A stretch of 45,723 nucleotides of DNA from an uncultured Eubacteriales bacterium (GTDB lineage: Bacteria; Bacillota; Clostridia; Christensenellales; Aristaeellaceae): NCBI GenBank assembly GCA_900548145.1, contig URJB01000014.1, forward strand, positions 1 through 45,723, written 5' to 3'. The notes under the pieces are model-generated. The model saw nothing but the letters and a program-made list of their open reading frames with translations. It ran no database searches and was not told the origin of the DNA. Positions 32,481 to 39,867 of the stretch are shown here, in pieces (positions within the stretch are counted from its first letter, which is position 1; each line of letters begins with the position of its first letter). The position numbers were made by a program, and so were the translations under genes.

Positions 32481-34255
32481 TGAAGAAATTTCTTCGTTGG
32501 AACGCGCTGCTGCTGGCGCTGTGCTGCTGCCTGACCGCCTTCGCGCTGGCGGAGGAAGAGCCGGTGGTCATCACCACCAGCGTGGATACCCTGACGGTAG
32601 CGGTGGGCCGCATTGTGGACTACGAGCTGTCCATTTCGCCCCGGAGCGCCAAAAAAGGCTATACCTTCACCATCAGCGATGAGACCGTGGCGGAGGTGCT
32701 TCGGGATGGACGGGTGAAGGGACGCAAGCAGGGAACCTGCACCCTGACCATCGGCAGCAAGGTCGATCCCACGGCCACCAAGGTATTGGATGTGATCGTG
32801 GTGCAGCCGGCCAAAAGCGTGAAGGCCCAGCTGGATCAGGAGACCCTCTCCGTGGGGCAGACGGCGCAGATCACCGCTTCGGTAAGCCCGGAAGACGCGA
32901 CCCTGCAGGGCGTGACCTACGAAAGCCGCAAGCCCGAGGTGGCTGCGGTGGATGAAAACGGCGTGGTCACGGGCATGAGCCGGGGCAGCGCCACCATCCG
33001 GGTGAAGTCCGAGGACGGCTATGTCCAGACCAGCGTGACCGTACAGGTGCGTCAGCCGGCGGAAGAAATTCAGCTGGAACTGGCCAAGGCCACGCTGCCC
33101 GAAGGCAAAACGGCGACCGTAAAGGCCACTGTGCTCCCCAAGGACACCAACAACAAGAAACTGACGTGGAGCTCTTCGGACGAGAGCATCGCCACGGTGA
33201 ACCGGGAGGGCCGCGTGAAGGGCATTCAGCCCGGAACGGTCACCATCACCGCCGCCAGCGCCGAGGTGCCGGAGGTAACGGGCTCCATCGACGTGCAGGT
33301 GGTTCGGTTGGCCAAGTCCGTGGCCTTTGAGCAAAAGGAATACGACGTGATCCTGGGTCAGACGGCGCAGCTGGCCGTTACGGTCGGCCCGGAGGATACC
33401 ACCGATAAGTCGGTGACGTACAAGTCCAACAATCCGAAGAAGGTTTCCGTGGACGAGAACGGCGTGGTCACGGCGCTGGCTGCGGGCAAGGCCACTATTA
33501 CGGCCACCACGGCGGACGGCTCCCGCCGTCAGGCCACGACGGTGGTTCGTGTGATCGTTCCCGTGACGGGCGTACACTTTGACCAGACGGACGCGCGAGT
33601 GGGCGTGGACTACTATCGGACGCTGAACGCCGTGCTGGAACCCAAGGACGCGACAAACCACAACATGACGTGGACTTCCTCTGATGAAAGCATTGCCACC
33701 ATCACCGGTACCACCAACAAGCCCCGGGTGGTGGGCAAGCGCTGGGGACGCTGCGTCGTCACTGGGACGACGGAGGACGGCGGATATACCTGCAGCCTGA
33801 ACATCAACGTGGGTTCTCTGCGTCACGCCGTTAAGATCGTCAAGCTGGAGCTGCGCAACCATCAGCCCTATCTGCGGCTGAAAAACGTGAGCAACCTGAA
33901 CCTGACCGGCATCAGCTTTGCCGTGACAGGCACGGACGAATACGACACGCCTATCACCATGAGCTACCGCACCGGCAATACCCTGTACGCCGAGTATCTT
34001 GCGGAGCTGGCCCCGGATGAGTACACGTCCAGTGAAGGCTTCACGTGGTATCAGCCGGCGGATTTCCGCCATCTGGAAAACCTGTCCATAGCCATTACCG
34101 GCTTTACCACGGATACGGGCTATTACGGCAGCGACGGTACGCTCTATTATACCTATAACGTGCCGCAGGATCAGTGGGATTGGGTCAGCGTGCAGACCGA
34201 TCTGTACCGCGCTACGCCCCGCACCCCGGCGGCGACCGAGGAACCGACGAAATAA
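32480..34255 (+). CDS. Secreted bacterial Ig-like (Big_2) repeat protein
   Basis: A 591-residue exported protein. A signal peptide of about 24 residues (with three Cys in its core) ends near FALA-EEE. Five tandem Ig-like units of about 85 residues follow (roughly 28-110, 111-195, 196-282, 283-368, 369-455), recognisable by the V-x-x-D-x-x-G-x-V-x-G motif and the paired S-x-D-E-S-I-A-T. A C-terminal domain of about 130 residues is rich in Tyr/Thr and not recognised. No LPXTG, SLH or membrane anchor is present. GGGAGG is 7 bases before the ATG at 32480; an in-frame ATG 3 bases earlier is possible. It is the last gene of the glycan run. Confidence 0.88.
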   Translation: MKKFLRWNALLLALCCCLTAFALAEEEPVVITTSVDTLTVAVGRIVDYELSISPRSAKKGYTFTISDETVAEVLRDGRVKGRKQGTCTLTIGSKVDPTATKVLDVIVVQPAKSVKAQLDQETLSVGQTAQITASVSPEDATLQGVTYESRKPEVAAVDENGVVTGMSRGSATIRVKSEDGYVQTSVTVQVRQPAEEIQLELAKATLPEGKTATVKATVLPKDTNNKKLTWSSSDESIATVNREGRVKGIQPGTVTITAASAEVPEVTGSIDVQVVRLAKSVAFEQKEYDVILGQTAQLAVTVGPEDTTDKSVTYKSNNPKKVSVDENGVVTALAAGKATITATTADGSRRQATTVVRVIVPVTGVHFDQTDARVGVDYYRTLNAVLEPKDATNHNMTWTSSDESIATITGTTNKPRVVGKRWGRCVVTGTTEDGGYTCSLNINVGSLRHAVKIVKLELRNHQPYLRLKNVSNLNLTGISFAVTGTDEYDTPITMSYRTGNTLYAEYLAELAPDEYTSSEGFTWYQPADFRHLENLSIAITGFTTDTGYYGSDGTLYYTYNVPQDQWDWVSVQTDLYRATPRTPAATEEPTK

Positions 34256-34268
34256 GGAAAAACAAAGG

Positions 34269-34302
34269 GAAGCGTCCTTCAAAGCGAAGGGCGCTTCTTT
34301 TT
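34269..34302 (+). terminator. Terminator of the ppk-to-Big_2 gene run
   Basis: A 12-bp stem GAAGCGTCCTTC / GAAGGGCGCTTC (with one G-T) is followed by TTTTTG. It immediately precedes the next promoter. Confidence 0.85.
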
Positions 34303-34304
34303 GT

Positions 34305-34332
34305 TTGACAGGTTGGTTTTATCTACTATAAT
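34305..34332 (+). promoter_or_regulatory. Perfect consensus promoter with a 130-base structured leader
   Basis: TTGACA (34305-34310), 16 bases, TATAAT (34327-34332): both hexamers are perfect. The leader to the ATG at 34466 has small hairpins GCGC ... GCGC (about 34341-34356) and GGAGC ... GCTCC (34395-34408) around a GGTGGCACTGCGG motif that resembles a degraded T-box sequence, but no full T-box or terminator is visible. Confidence 0.7.
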
Positions 34333-34465
34333 AACATATGATGCGCAACAAAAGGCGCAAATAAAAACAGGCCCGCGGTGGTGGCACTGCGGCCGGAGCG
34401 ACGGCTCCTTTCACAAAGAAACAAAATCATCTGAAAATGGTATTACCGTTGGAAAAGAGGAAAAT

Positions 34466-35161
34466 ATGCCGGAATATATAAAAATCGGTCGGGCTCCCGC
34501 CGTGCTTTACGGGGAGCCGGCGGAGCGGGCCTTTTTATTCGTTCATGGCCTTTGCGGAAACAAGGAGGAAGCGCAGCGCTTTGCGGCGGTGGTCGACCCG
34601 CTGGGCTGGCAGGTATTGGCCGTAGACCTGCCCGAGCATAACGGGAGGCAGGACGGCGTTCGGCTGGTGCCGTGGGAGGCCGTCCCGGAACTGCAAAACG
34701 TCCGAAATTATATGAAGGAACGCTGGCGGACGCTTGGCGTGAGGGCCGTCAGTCTGGGCGCATGGCTGGCGTTGCAGGCCTTTGCCGGGGAAAGGGTGGA
34801 ACGCTGCCTGTTATCCTCTCCACTGCTGGACATGGAGAAAATGATCTGCAGCATGATGGCGCAGGCTGGCATCAGCGAGGAACGGCTGCGTGCGGAAGGG
34901 GAGATCCCGGTTCCCGGCGGGCAGACGCTTTCATGGCACTATCTCTGCTGGGCCAGAGAGCACCCGGTTTCTTCCCTCAGCTCGAAAACGGCGCTTCTGT
35001 ACGGTGCGAAGGATGAAATGAGCCCACGCAGCACCATCGACACATATTGCCGGAAATTTGACTGTTCGTTGACGGTGGCGGAAGGCGCGGCGCACTGGTT
35101 CCATACGCCGGCAGAAGTGGCCCGGATGAGCCAATGGGAGCGGGAACAACTGGAAAAATAG
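34466..35161 (+). CDS. Alpha/beta hydrolase
   Basis: A 231-residue alpha/beta hydrolase. The oxyanion-hole HG is at 27-28 (FVHGLCGNKEE), the nucleophile elbow is AVSLG with Ser96 (an A in place of the first G), the acid is in YGAKDEMSP and the His in AEGAAHWFHTP. The substrate (ester, thioester or peptide) is not evident. The ATG at 34466 is set by AAGAGG 5 bases upstream; a longer frame through the promoter and leader was rejected. A bidirectional terminator follows. Confidence 0.85.
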   Translation: MPEYIKIGRAPAVLYGEPAERAFLFVHGLCGNKEEAQRFAAVVDPLGWQVLAVDLPEHNGRQDGVRLVPWEAVPELQNVRNYMKERWRTLGVRAVSLGAWLALQAFAGERVERCLLSSPLLDMEKMICSMMAQAGISEERLRAEGEIPVPGGQTLSWHYLCWAREHPVSSLSSKTALLYGAKDEMSPRSTIDTYCRKFDCSLTVAEGAAHWFHTPAEVARMSQWEREQLEK

Positions 35162-35167
35162 GCAAAC

Positions 35168-35201
35168 AAAAAGCTGCTCCATTTCATCGGAGCAGCTTTT
35201 T
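35168..35201. terminator. Bidirectional terminator between the hydrolase and the ZinT-like gene
   Basis: A 13-bp stem AAAAAGCTGCTCC / GGAGCAGCTTTTT lies between converging genes. Confidence 0.9.
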
Positions 35202-35213
35202 GAAAAAAGTCGC

Positions 35214-35885
35214 TTACTCTTCCTCGGAAAGGTTCTCCGTGGCGAACAGGTTGATGGCGGCCAACACCTGCTCCTCGGTCGCGTCCTCGGCGATCGCGCC
35301 CACGTTCCAGTAGGCGTAGTTGCCCTCAAACCAGCTCTGCAGATCGTTCAGGTCCTCCGCATAGCGGAACTCCAGATGCCAGGTGTCCTCCATGGTGTCG
35401 GGGGAGAAGGCAAAGTAGGTGAACTGACCCGCGTCAGCGTCCGCCGTCTGATAGAACAGGAAGCCGTTTTCGTTTTCCACGTCCATGGCGGTGTACTCAT
35501 GACGGAAGATTTCGTTGCCGTCCGCGTCCACGCCGGAGATCGTGTTGCCCTCGACAGTCATCTTCGCCACGCCGCCCAGATAGTAGCAGTCAAACCGCAT
35601 ACTGTCGGGATCAGCTTCGTAAGCGTCGATGGCTTCCTGACCATACAGGTCGCCGGTGCACATATACAGCAGATAGGAAACGGTGTCCTCGGCGGCTTCT
35701 TCGCCCACCAGCGGGGTGACGTTGTTCAGCCACGCGTCGTGATACTGTTCTTCGGACAGAACGGGGAACAGCTCCACGAAGGTGCCCTGAATCTGGCTGA
35801 GAAAATCAGCGTCTTCAGCCGTCGCAACCGCGCTGAAGCTGAACAGGCATACCAGAGAAAGCAGCAGAGAAAGCCATTTTTTCAT
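35214..35885 (-). CDS. Secreted ZinT-like (YodA family) protein
   Basis: A 223-residue exported protein with a signal peptide of about 22 residues ending ATA-EDA. The body follows the ZinT calycin layout: QGTFVELFPVL near the start of the mature chain, a central beta-rich part, FTYFAFS, and the WHLEFRYAEDLNDLQSWF block that aligns with the ZinT end. ZinT binds periplasmic zinc with three His; here few His remain (the H in WHLEFRY and two others) and the N-terminal His-rich loop is absent, so zinc binding is doubtful. AAAGGAGG lies 9 bases before the ATG. An 18-base palindrome lies just upstream. Confidence 0.7.
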   Translation of the reverse strand: MKKWLSLLLSLVCLFSFSAVATAEDADFLSQIQGTFVELFPVLSEEQYHDAWLNNVTPLVGEEAAEDTVSYLLYMCTGDLYGQEAIDAYEADPDSMRFDCYYLGGVAKMTVEGNTISGVDADGNEIFRHEYTAMDVENENGFLFYQTADADAGQFTYFAFSPDTMEDTWHLEFRYAEDLNDLQSWFEGNYAYWNVGAIAEDATEEQVLAAINLFATENLSEEE

Positions 35886-35908
35886 GATGGAAAACCCTCC
35901 TTTAACAA

Positions 35909-35926
35909 GGTTAGTTTAATTTAACC
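35909..35926. promoter_or_regulatory. Palindrome upstream of the ZinT-like gene, candidate operator
   Basis: GGTTAGTTTAATTTAACC is an imperfect 18-base dyad (14 of 18 positions symmetric) about 25 bases upstream of the start codon. A metal regulator such as Zur could bind, but it is not a textbook Zur box. Confidence 0.35.
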
Positions 35927-35959
35927 GCATGGGAGCATACCATATTTGACGTGAAAAAA

Positions 35960-36922
35960 CTATTCCGTTTTGGTCTGAATAGCCCATTTTGTTTCGTTGC
36001 CTGCGGCACAGCGGTAGGCGCTGGGGGTAACGCCGTAGCGAGCCTTGAAAGCGGCGGAAAATTTGCTGGCGCTGTCGTAGCCCGCGTCCATGGCAATCTC
36101 CACGATGTGTTTCCGGCTGCTTAAAAGCTCCACGGCCGCCTGTTCCAGCCGGTATTCCCGGATGTAATGGTACACCGGCATCCCGTAGACCTGACGGAAA
36201 AGCCGCTGCAAATGGGAAACGGAAATCTGGTGCTCCTCTGCCAGCCGGGCCAGAGAAACATAGTTGTTTCGATTCGTCAGCAGATGATCCCGCAAATGGC
36301 GGGCCAGCCGGAGCTGCTCCGCCGAGCAGTATTCCCTGGAAAGCTCGGCCCGGGGGATGGTCTCCAACAGGCTGAAAAGTTCCAGCGCCTTCAGCGTCAG
36401 CGTTCTGCGGTCAAAATAGGGCAGATTTTCAAACAGTTCCCGGAAAACGTGTTCGCACCGGGGGCCTGCCCCGGCTACGGCATACCATTGGGAGGCCAGC
36501 AGGTTCCCCTTGAGGGCAGAAAAGTTACAGGCCAGCGGGGCAACGTTGCGGCGCATCCACGCTTCGGCGGGGGCGCAGTCCACCGTGATGCACACGCCCT
36601 CATAATAGCCCAGCGGAAAATCGGAATGAGAGTGCAGTCCGTGAACGCCGTCAAAGGTGCTGACCGCCATATCGCCCGGCTTGAGCACCGCCAGATCCCG
36701 GGAAGAAAAGTGGCTTTCGAAGCGGCCGTTGACGCAGAAGTTGATCTCCAGCCGGTCCCGTTGGGGTCGGTCTTCGGGGAAACCATGGGTTTCCAGCTGC
36801 GTCAGCATGACCGTCACGCCGTCGAACAGCGGATAGACCCGCATGGTTCCCTGACCGTCCGCACAGGGTATGTTTTCCTGCTCCACGCCGCTGAAACCGT
36901 CTATGATACGGATGTAACTCAC
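35960..36922 (-). CDS. AraC family transcriptional regulator
   Basis: A 320-residue regulator. The N-terminal cupin-like arm (about 40-140, with the RDRLEINFCVNGRFESHF and VLKPGDMAVST strands) senses a ligand or mediates dimerisation, and the C-terminal domain (about 210-310) has two helix-turn-helix units ending FSAAFKARYGVTPSAYR. The target is unknown. The start was set at GTG (complement of 36920-36922) because AAAGGAG lies 7 bases upstream; an earlier GTG at 36953-36955 lies inside the ogt gene and has no site. It follows ogt closely and is probably co-transcribed with it. Confidence 0.88.
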   Translation of the reverse strand: MSYIRIIDGFSGVEQENIPCADGQGTMRVYPLFDGVTVMLTQLETHGFPEDRPQRDRLEINFCVNGRFESHFSSRDLAVLKPGDMAVSTFDGVHGLHSHSDFPLGYYEGVCITVDCAPAEAWMRRNVAPLACNFSALKGNLLASQWYAVAGAGPRCEHVFRELFENLPYFDRRTLTLKALELFSLLETIPRAELSREYCSAEQLRLARHLRDHLLTNRNNYVSLARLAEEHQISVSHLQRLFRQVYGMPVYHYIREYRLEQAAVELLSSRKHIVEIAMDAGYDSASKFSAAFKARYGVTPSAYRCAAGNETKWAIQTKTE

Positions 36923-36944
36923 GATTTTTCTCCTTTGTGCTTTT

Positions 36945-37421
36945 TTATCGGGCACCTTCCAGCTGCAGCAGTCGCGTCTTGCGATCCAAACCTCCGGCGT
37001 AGCCGGTCAGGCTGCCGTCGCTGCCCACCACCCGGTGGCAGGGGATGAGGATGGATATGGGATTGTGCCCCACCGCGCCGCCCACGGCCTGCGCGCTGTG
37101 AACGCCCAGCCGTCGGGCAATTTCGCCGTAGGTCATGGTTTGGCCGCGAGAAATGGTCAAAAGAATGTTCCACACCGCCTGCCGGAAGGGGGAACCCTGC
37201 GGATGCAGGGGCGGCAGAATGTCCGGGTCTTTTCCACTGAAATAAACGTCCAGCCAGCGAGCAGTTTCGGTCAGAACGGGCGTTTCTTTTTCCTGATAGT
37301 CAACGCCCAAAAAAGACGGAAAATATTTTTGACCCTCGAACCAGAGACCTGTCAGGCCGGTTTCATCTGCCGCCAGCAGGATGGGGCCCAATGGAGAAGC
37401 GTAATGGGTCAGAAAAAGCAT
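36945..37421 (-). CDS. ogt: Methylated-DNA-protein-cysteine methyltransferase
   Basis: A 158-residue O6-alkylguanine-DNA alkyltransferase. It repairs O6-methylguanine by moving the methyl group to its own Cys128 in the PCHRV motif; the helix-turn-helix (YGEIARRLG, about 98-106) and the GYAGGL tail are standard. AAAGGAG lies 9 bases before the ATG. A good minus-strand promoter lies 55 bases upstream. It precedes an AraC-type regulator gene; together these domains are like those of Ada but on separate genes. Confidence 0.95.
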   Translation of the reverse strand: MLFLTHYASPLGPILLAADETGLTGLWFEGQKYFPSFLGVDYQEKETPVLTETARWLDVYFSGKDPDILPPLHPQGSPFRQAVWNILLTISRGQTMTYGEIARRLGVHSAQAVGGAVGHNPISILIPCHRVVGSDGSLTGYAGGLDRKTRLLQLEGAR

Positions 37422-37475
37422 ATGCCGCGGCTCCTTTTCAAGAAAAGTGAGGGAAAAGGAAAGAAATACGCTTTT

Positions 37476-37505
37476 GTTATATCAGCCCTTCTTTTGATTT
37501 GTCAA
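37476..37505 (-). promoter_or_regulatory. Predicted promoter of the ogt-araC pair
   Basis: On the minus strand TTGACA (complement of 37500-37505), 18 bases, TATAAC (complement of 37476-37481). Confidence 0.6.
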
Positions 37506-37579
37506 GCGTAGGCCGCTGAAAAGCGGTCAGGATAATTTGGCAAAAACGGGGAAGAATCACCTGCGGAGGTGATGAAATC

Positions 37580-37753
37580 ATGAGTCCCAAGGAACTGTTG
37601 TATCTCGAAGACGCGCTGGGCCATGAAAAATTTCTGAAGACCCAGTGCCAGCAGGCTGCGCAGGCCTTGCAGAATCCGCAGCTGAAGCAGTGCGTGGCCC
37701 AATGGGAGGAAAAACACGCCCAGCTGTTTCAGAAGCTCTACGGCCTGATGTAA
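37580..37753 (+). CDS. Small CotF-type spore coat protein
   Basis: A 57-residue, mostly helical protein (MSPKELLYLEDALGHEKFLK start, KHAQLFQKLYGLM end). It resembles one half of the CotF helical bundle and sits 13 bases before a clear CotF homologue, as is common in clostridia. GGAGGTG lies about 8 bases before the ATG, a strong site. The gene is easily missed because of its size. Its product would lie in the spore coat; expression in the mother cell is expected but no sigma-E or sigma-K promoter was identified. Confidence 0.75.
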   Translation: MSPKELLYLEDALGHEKFLKTQCQQAAQALQNPQLKQCVAQWEEKHAQLFQKLYGLM

Positions 37754-37766
37754 GGGAGGAAAAGCA

Positions 37767-38015
37767 ATGAACGCGGACAAGGAGATCATGGAAAACCTGC
37801 TCAACACGGTAAAGGGCGTATGCGACCTGTATATGCACGGCACCATCGAGTCCTCGACCCAGAACGTGCACGCCGCCTTTGACGACGCGCTGGAAGAGAG
37901 CCTGTGTATGCAGAACGAAATTTACAATCAGATGTCCCAGCAGGGCTGGTATCCCATGGAACAGGCCCCGCAGCAGCAGATCGACAAGGTGCGCGACAAG
38001 TTCGCCAACGCCTGA
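37767..38015 (+). CDS. CotF family spore coat protein
   Basis: An 82-residue helical protein with the CotF pattern: KEIMENLLNTVKGVCDLYMH, HAAFDDALEESLCMQNEIYNQMSQQGWYP and a Lys/Arg-rich end. It is one of the short coat proteins of clostridial spores. AAGGGAGG precedes the ATG. It forms a two-gene unit with the preceding small coat gene and is closed by a strong terminator, which suggests that the organism makes spores. Confidence 0.85.
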   Translation: MNADKEIMENLLNTVKGVCDLYMHGTIESSTQNVHAAFDDALEESLCMQNEIYNQMSQQGWYPMEQAPQQQIDKVRDKFANA

Positions 38016-38029
38016 TAATCCAAGAGAAC

Positions 38030-38067
38030 GGAAGCCCGCCGGCGTCGCGCTGCGCGGGCTTCCCTTT
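38030..38067 (+). terminator. Terminator of the coat genes
   Basis: A 10-bp stem GGAAGCCCGC / GCGGGCTTCC with a GC-rich loop is followed by CTTTTG. Confidence 0.8.
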
Positions 38068-38100
38068 TGCCCGCAGAAGTCTGTCGAAAGGGCGCTTACC

Positions 38101-38129
38101 TTGACGGAATGGGGCGGAAGTGTTATCTT
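38101..38129 (+). promoter_or_regulatory. Predicted promoter of the WG-repeat/SH3/AAA trio
   Basis: TTGACG (38101-38106), 17 bases, TATCTT (38124-38129) preceded by TGT (extended -10). The leader to the first start codon is about 85 bases. Confidence 0.5.
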
Positions 38130-38219
38130 TATTCTCGGAGTATTGGAACCTGAAGAAGGATCAGAACGGTTCTGCGCTGGGCAACAGGCGTGGAAGAAAC
38201 GGAGAGGTGAATCCCACCG

Positions 38220-39848
38220 ATGAGTACCCTTACCCCCGGCCCCCGCAGGCGTTCCCGCCGGGCGGAACGGGCGGGCGATATGTTCCGTCCGGAAGAACAG
38301 GCCGGAATGGAAACCTATCAGGCTGAAAATGAAAATCTGCCGGAGGATGCGTCCGATTTTTCGCAGGACGCGCCCCAGATGGAGGAGCCAGACTGGTCGG
38401 CTTATTACCGCCGCCCGTCAGAAGAAACGGAAAACGAAACTTCAGGTGAACCGGAATACGCCTACGCGCCGCCGGTACGGCTGCGCCATTTCGGCTACGG
38501 AAAGGGACAAAGCGGCGAGGAGCCGCAGCTCCTTCCGCTGGAAGATGCAGACGATGGGGAAGAGGCGGACGCTGCGCAGCCGGGCGCGACGGTGTACCAT
38601 CCCCGACAGGTCTCGTGGAACGAGCCTGTATCGGAAAAGGAAAAACACAAGGGCTACCGCGTTGAAGCGGAGGAAGAAAAGGAGCTTTCCGACCGGGCAC
38701 GGCGGAAGAAGCTCCGCAAAGGAGTCGTCATCGGCTGCGCCGTGCTGGTTCTGGCCGGGGCAGGATATGCCTTTCGGCAGCAGCTGTCAGAGTGGATCGG
38801 CAGCCTGACCGGCCATACGCCGGAGGTCAGCGCCCCTGCGGCGGCAGTGGCTACGCCCGCGCCGGTGCGCAGCTATGACGCGGCTGTGCCGGTCAGCGTC
38901 ACCAGCCGCACAAGGGAGGCCATTGAGGCGCTGTGCGACGGACTGGAACTGGAAAACGTGGTGGTTCGGGATACCAGTATCCTGTCCCGCTGCGCCCGTC
39001 AGGACGGCCGGTACGATTATTATCTTTTCAGCGCGGCGGACGGAAGGCTTCTGTGCTATTTTGAGGATCTGGGCCCGGATGACACGTTCCCCATGGCGGG
39101 GGGCGGCTACTATGTGCGTCAGTCCCCGTGGCTGATTCAGGACGACGGTTCTGCCATGCTGCGACTGACTGATGTGGAGGCCGCGCTGGGCGAAAAGGTA
39201 ACGCCTCATCCCATGATGAACGGGTGGGCGCTGTTGGAAGCGGAAAGCGGCGACGAGTGGAATTTCATCAACGCGGACGGAACGCTGCTCAGTCCCCTGT
39301 GGCTGGAAAAAGCATGGCCTATGACCGGCGACTATACGCTGGGGCTGGTGGACACCGGCAATCTGAACGACACGGAGACCCGCTACACGCTCTACATTCT
39401 GGGCAGCGATGGCAGCAGCGTGCGTTGGCGCAGCGAAGCTACACCCGATGGCGTGGTGATCAGCGCCTGCGGTCTGGCCTATCTGGACGACGGCGAGGTC
39501 GTGCAGCTCAGTCAGCCGGACGAAGCGCTGCTGGTCAGCGATGATGTGACCCTGTACCCCGACTGTGACGCCATGGTGGCCCGCGATCCGGAAAGCGGCA
39601 AATACGGTCTGTACGTTCACGGCCAGCGGCAGTATGATTTTCTGTATGATGCAATCGCCCCGGCGGAAAGCGATCTGCAGTGGCGCACGGACGCTTATCA
39701 GGGCACGGGAGGAACCGCCGCTCTGCGCTACGTCAGCGGCGCTGCTTACCCCCAGCCGCTTTCTCACTATTTTCGGCTGGAAAAGGACGGGGAGGAACAG
39801 TATGTGGCCCTGTCCACCGCATCCGCCTGCCCGGTGGAGCTGAACTGA
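38220..39848 (+). CDS. Single-pass membrane protein with extracellular WG-repeat-like domain
   Basis: A 542-residue protein. The first about 165 residues are disordered and acidic with a basic start, a single membrane helix spans about 168-187, and the rest (about 200-542) lies outside the cell. That part contains WG-repeat-like units: a G-x-Y-G-L-Y motif followed by QYDFLYDAIAP near 455-480 and several VR...W and GWALLEAESG stretches. WG repeats form beta-rich folds that bind partners. The family function is unknown. GGAGAGGTGA lies 9 bases before the ATG. The two following genes are adjacent and in the same direction. Confidence 0.7.
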   Translation: MSTLTPGPRRRSRRAERAGDMFRPEEQAGMETYQAENENLPEDASDFSQDAPQMEEPDWSAYYRRPSEETENETSGEPEYAYAPPVRLRHFGYGKGQSGEEPQLLPLEDADDGEEADAAQPGATVYHPRQVSWNEPVSEKEKHKGYRVEAEEEKELSDRARRKKLRKGVVIGCAVLVLAGAGYAFRQQLSEWIGSLTGHTPEVSAPAAAVATPAPVRSYDAAVPVSVTSRTREAIEALCDGLELENVVVRDTSILSRCARQDGRYDYYLFSAADGRLLCYFEDLGPDDTFPMAGGGYYVRQSPWLIQDDGSAMLRLTDVEAALGEKVTPHPMMNGWALLEAESGDEWNFINADGTLLSPLWLEKAWPMTGDYTLGLVDTGNLNDTETRYTLYILGSDGSSVRWRSEATPDGVVISACGLAYLDDGEVVQLSQPDEALLVSDDVTLYPDCDAMVARDPESGKYGLYVHGQRQYDFLYDAIAPAESDLQWRTDAYQGTGGTAALRYVSGAAYPQPLSHYFRLEKDGEEQYVALSTASACPVELN

Positions 39849-39867
39849 AATACGGAGGAACCCATTC

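Noticed and set aside
32432..34282. Minus-strand open frame of 616 codons opposite the Big_2 gene
   Set aside because: It is a mirror of a GC-rich gene with clear repeats and a signal peptide on the plus strand; the minus product has low-complexity composition rich in His, Arg and Gly and no ribosome site.
34365..34420. Possible T-box riboswitch before the hydrolase
   Set aside because: Only one short motif resembles the T-box core, with a mismatch, and there is neither room for stem I nor a matching terminator. Kept only as a leader observation.
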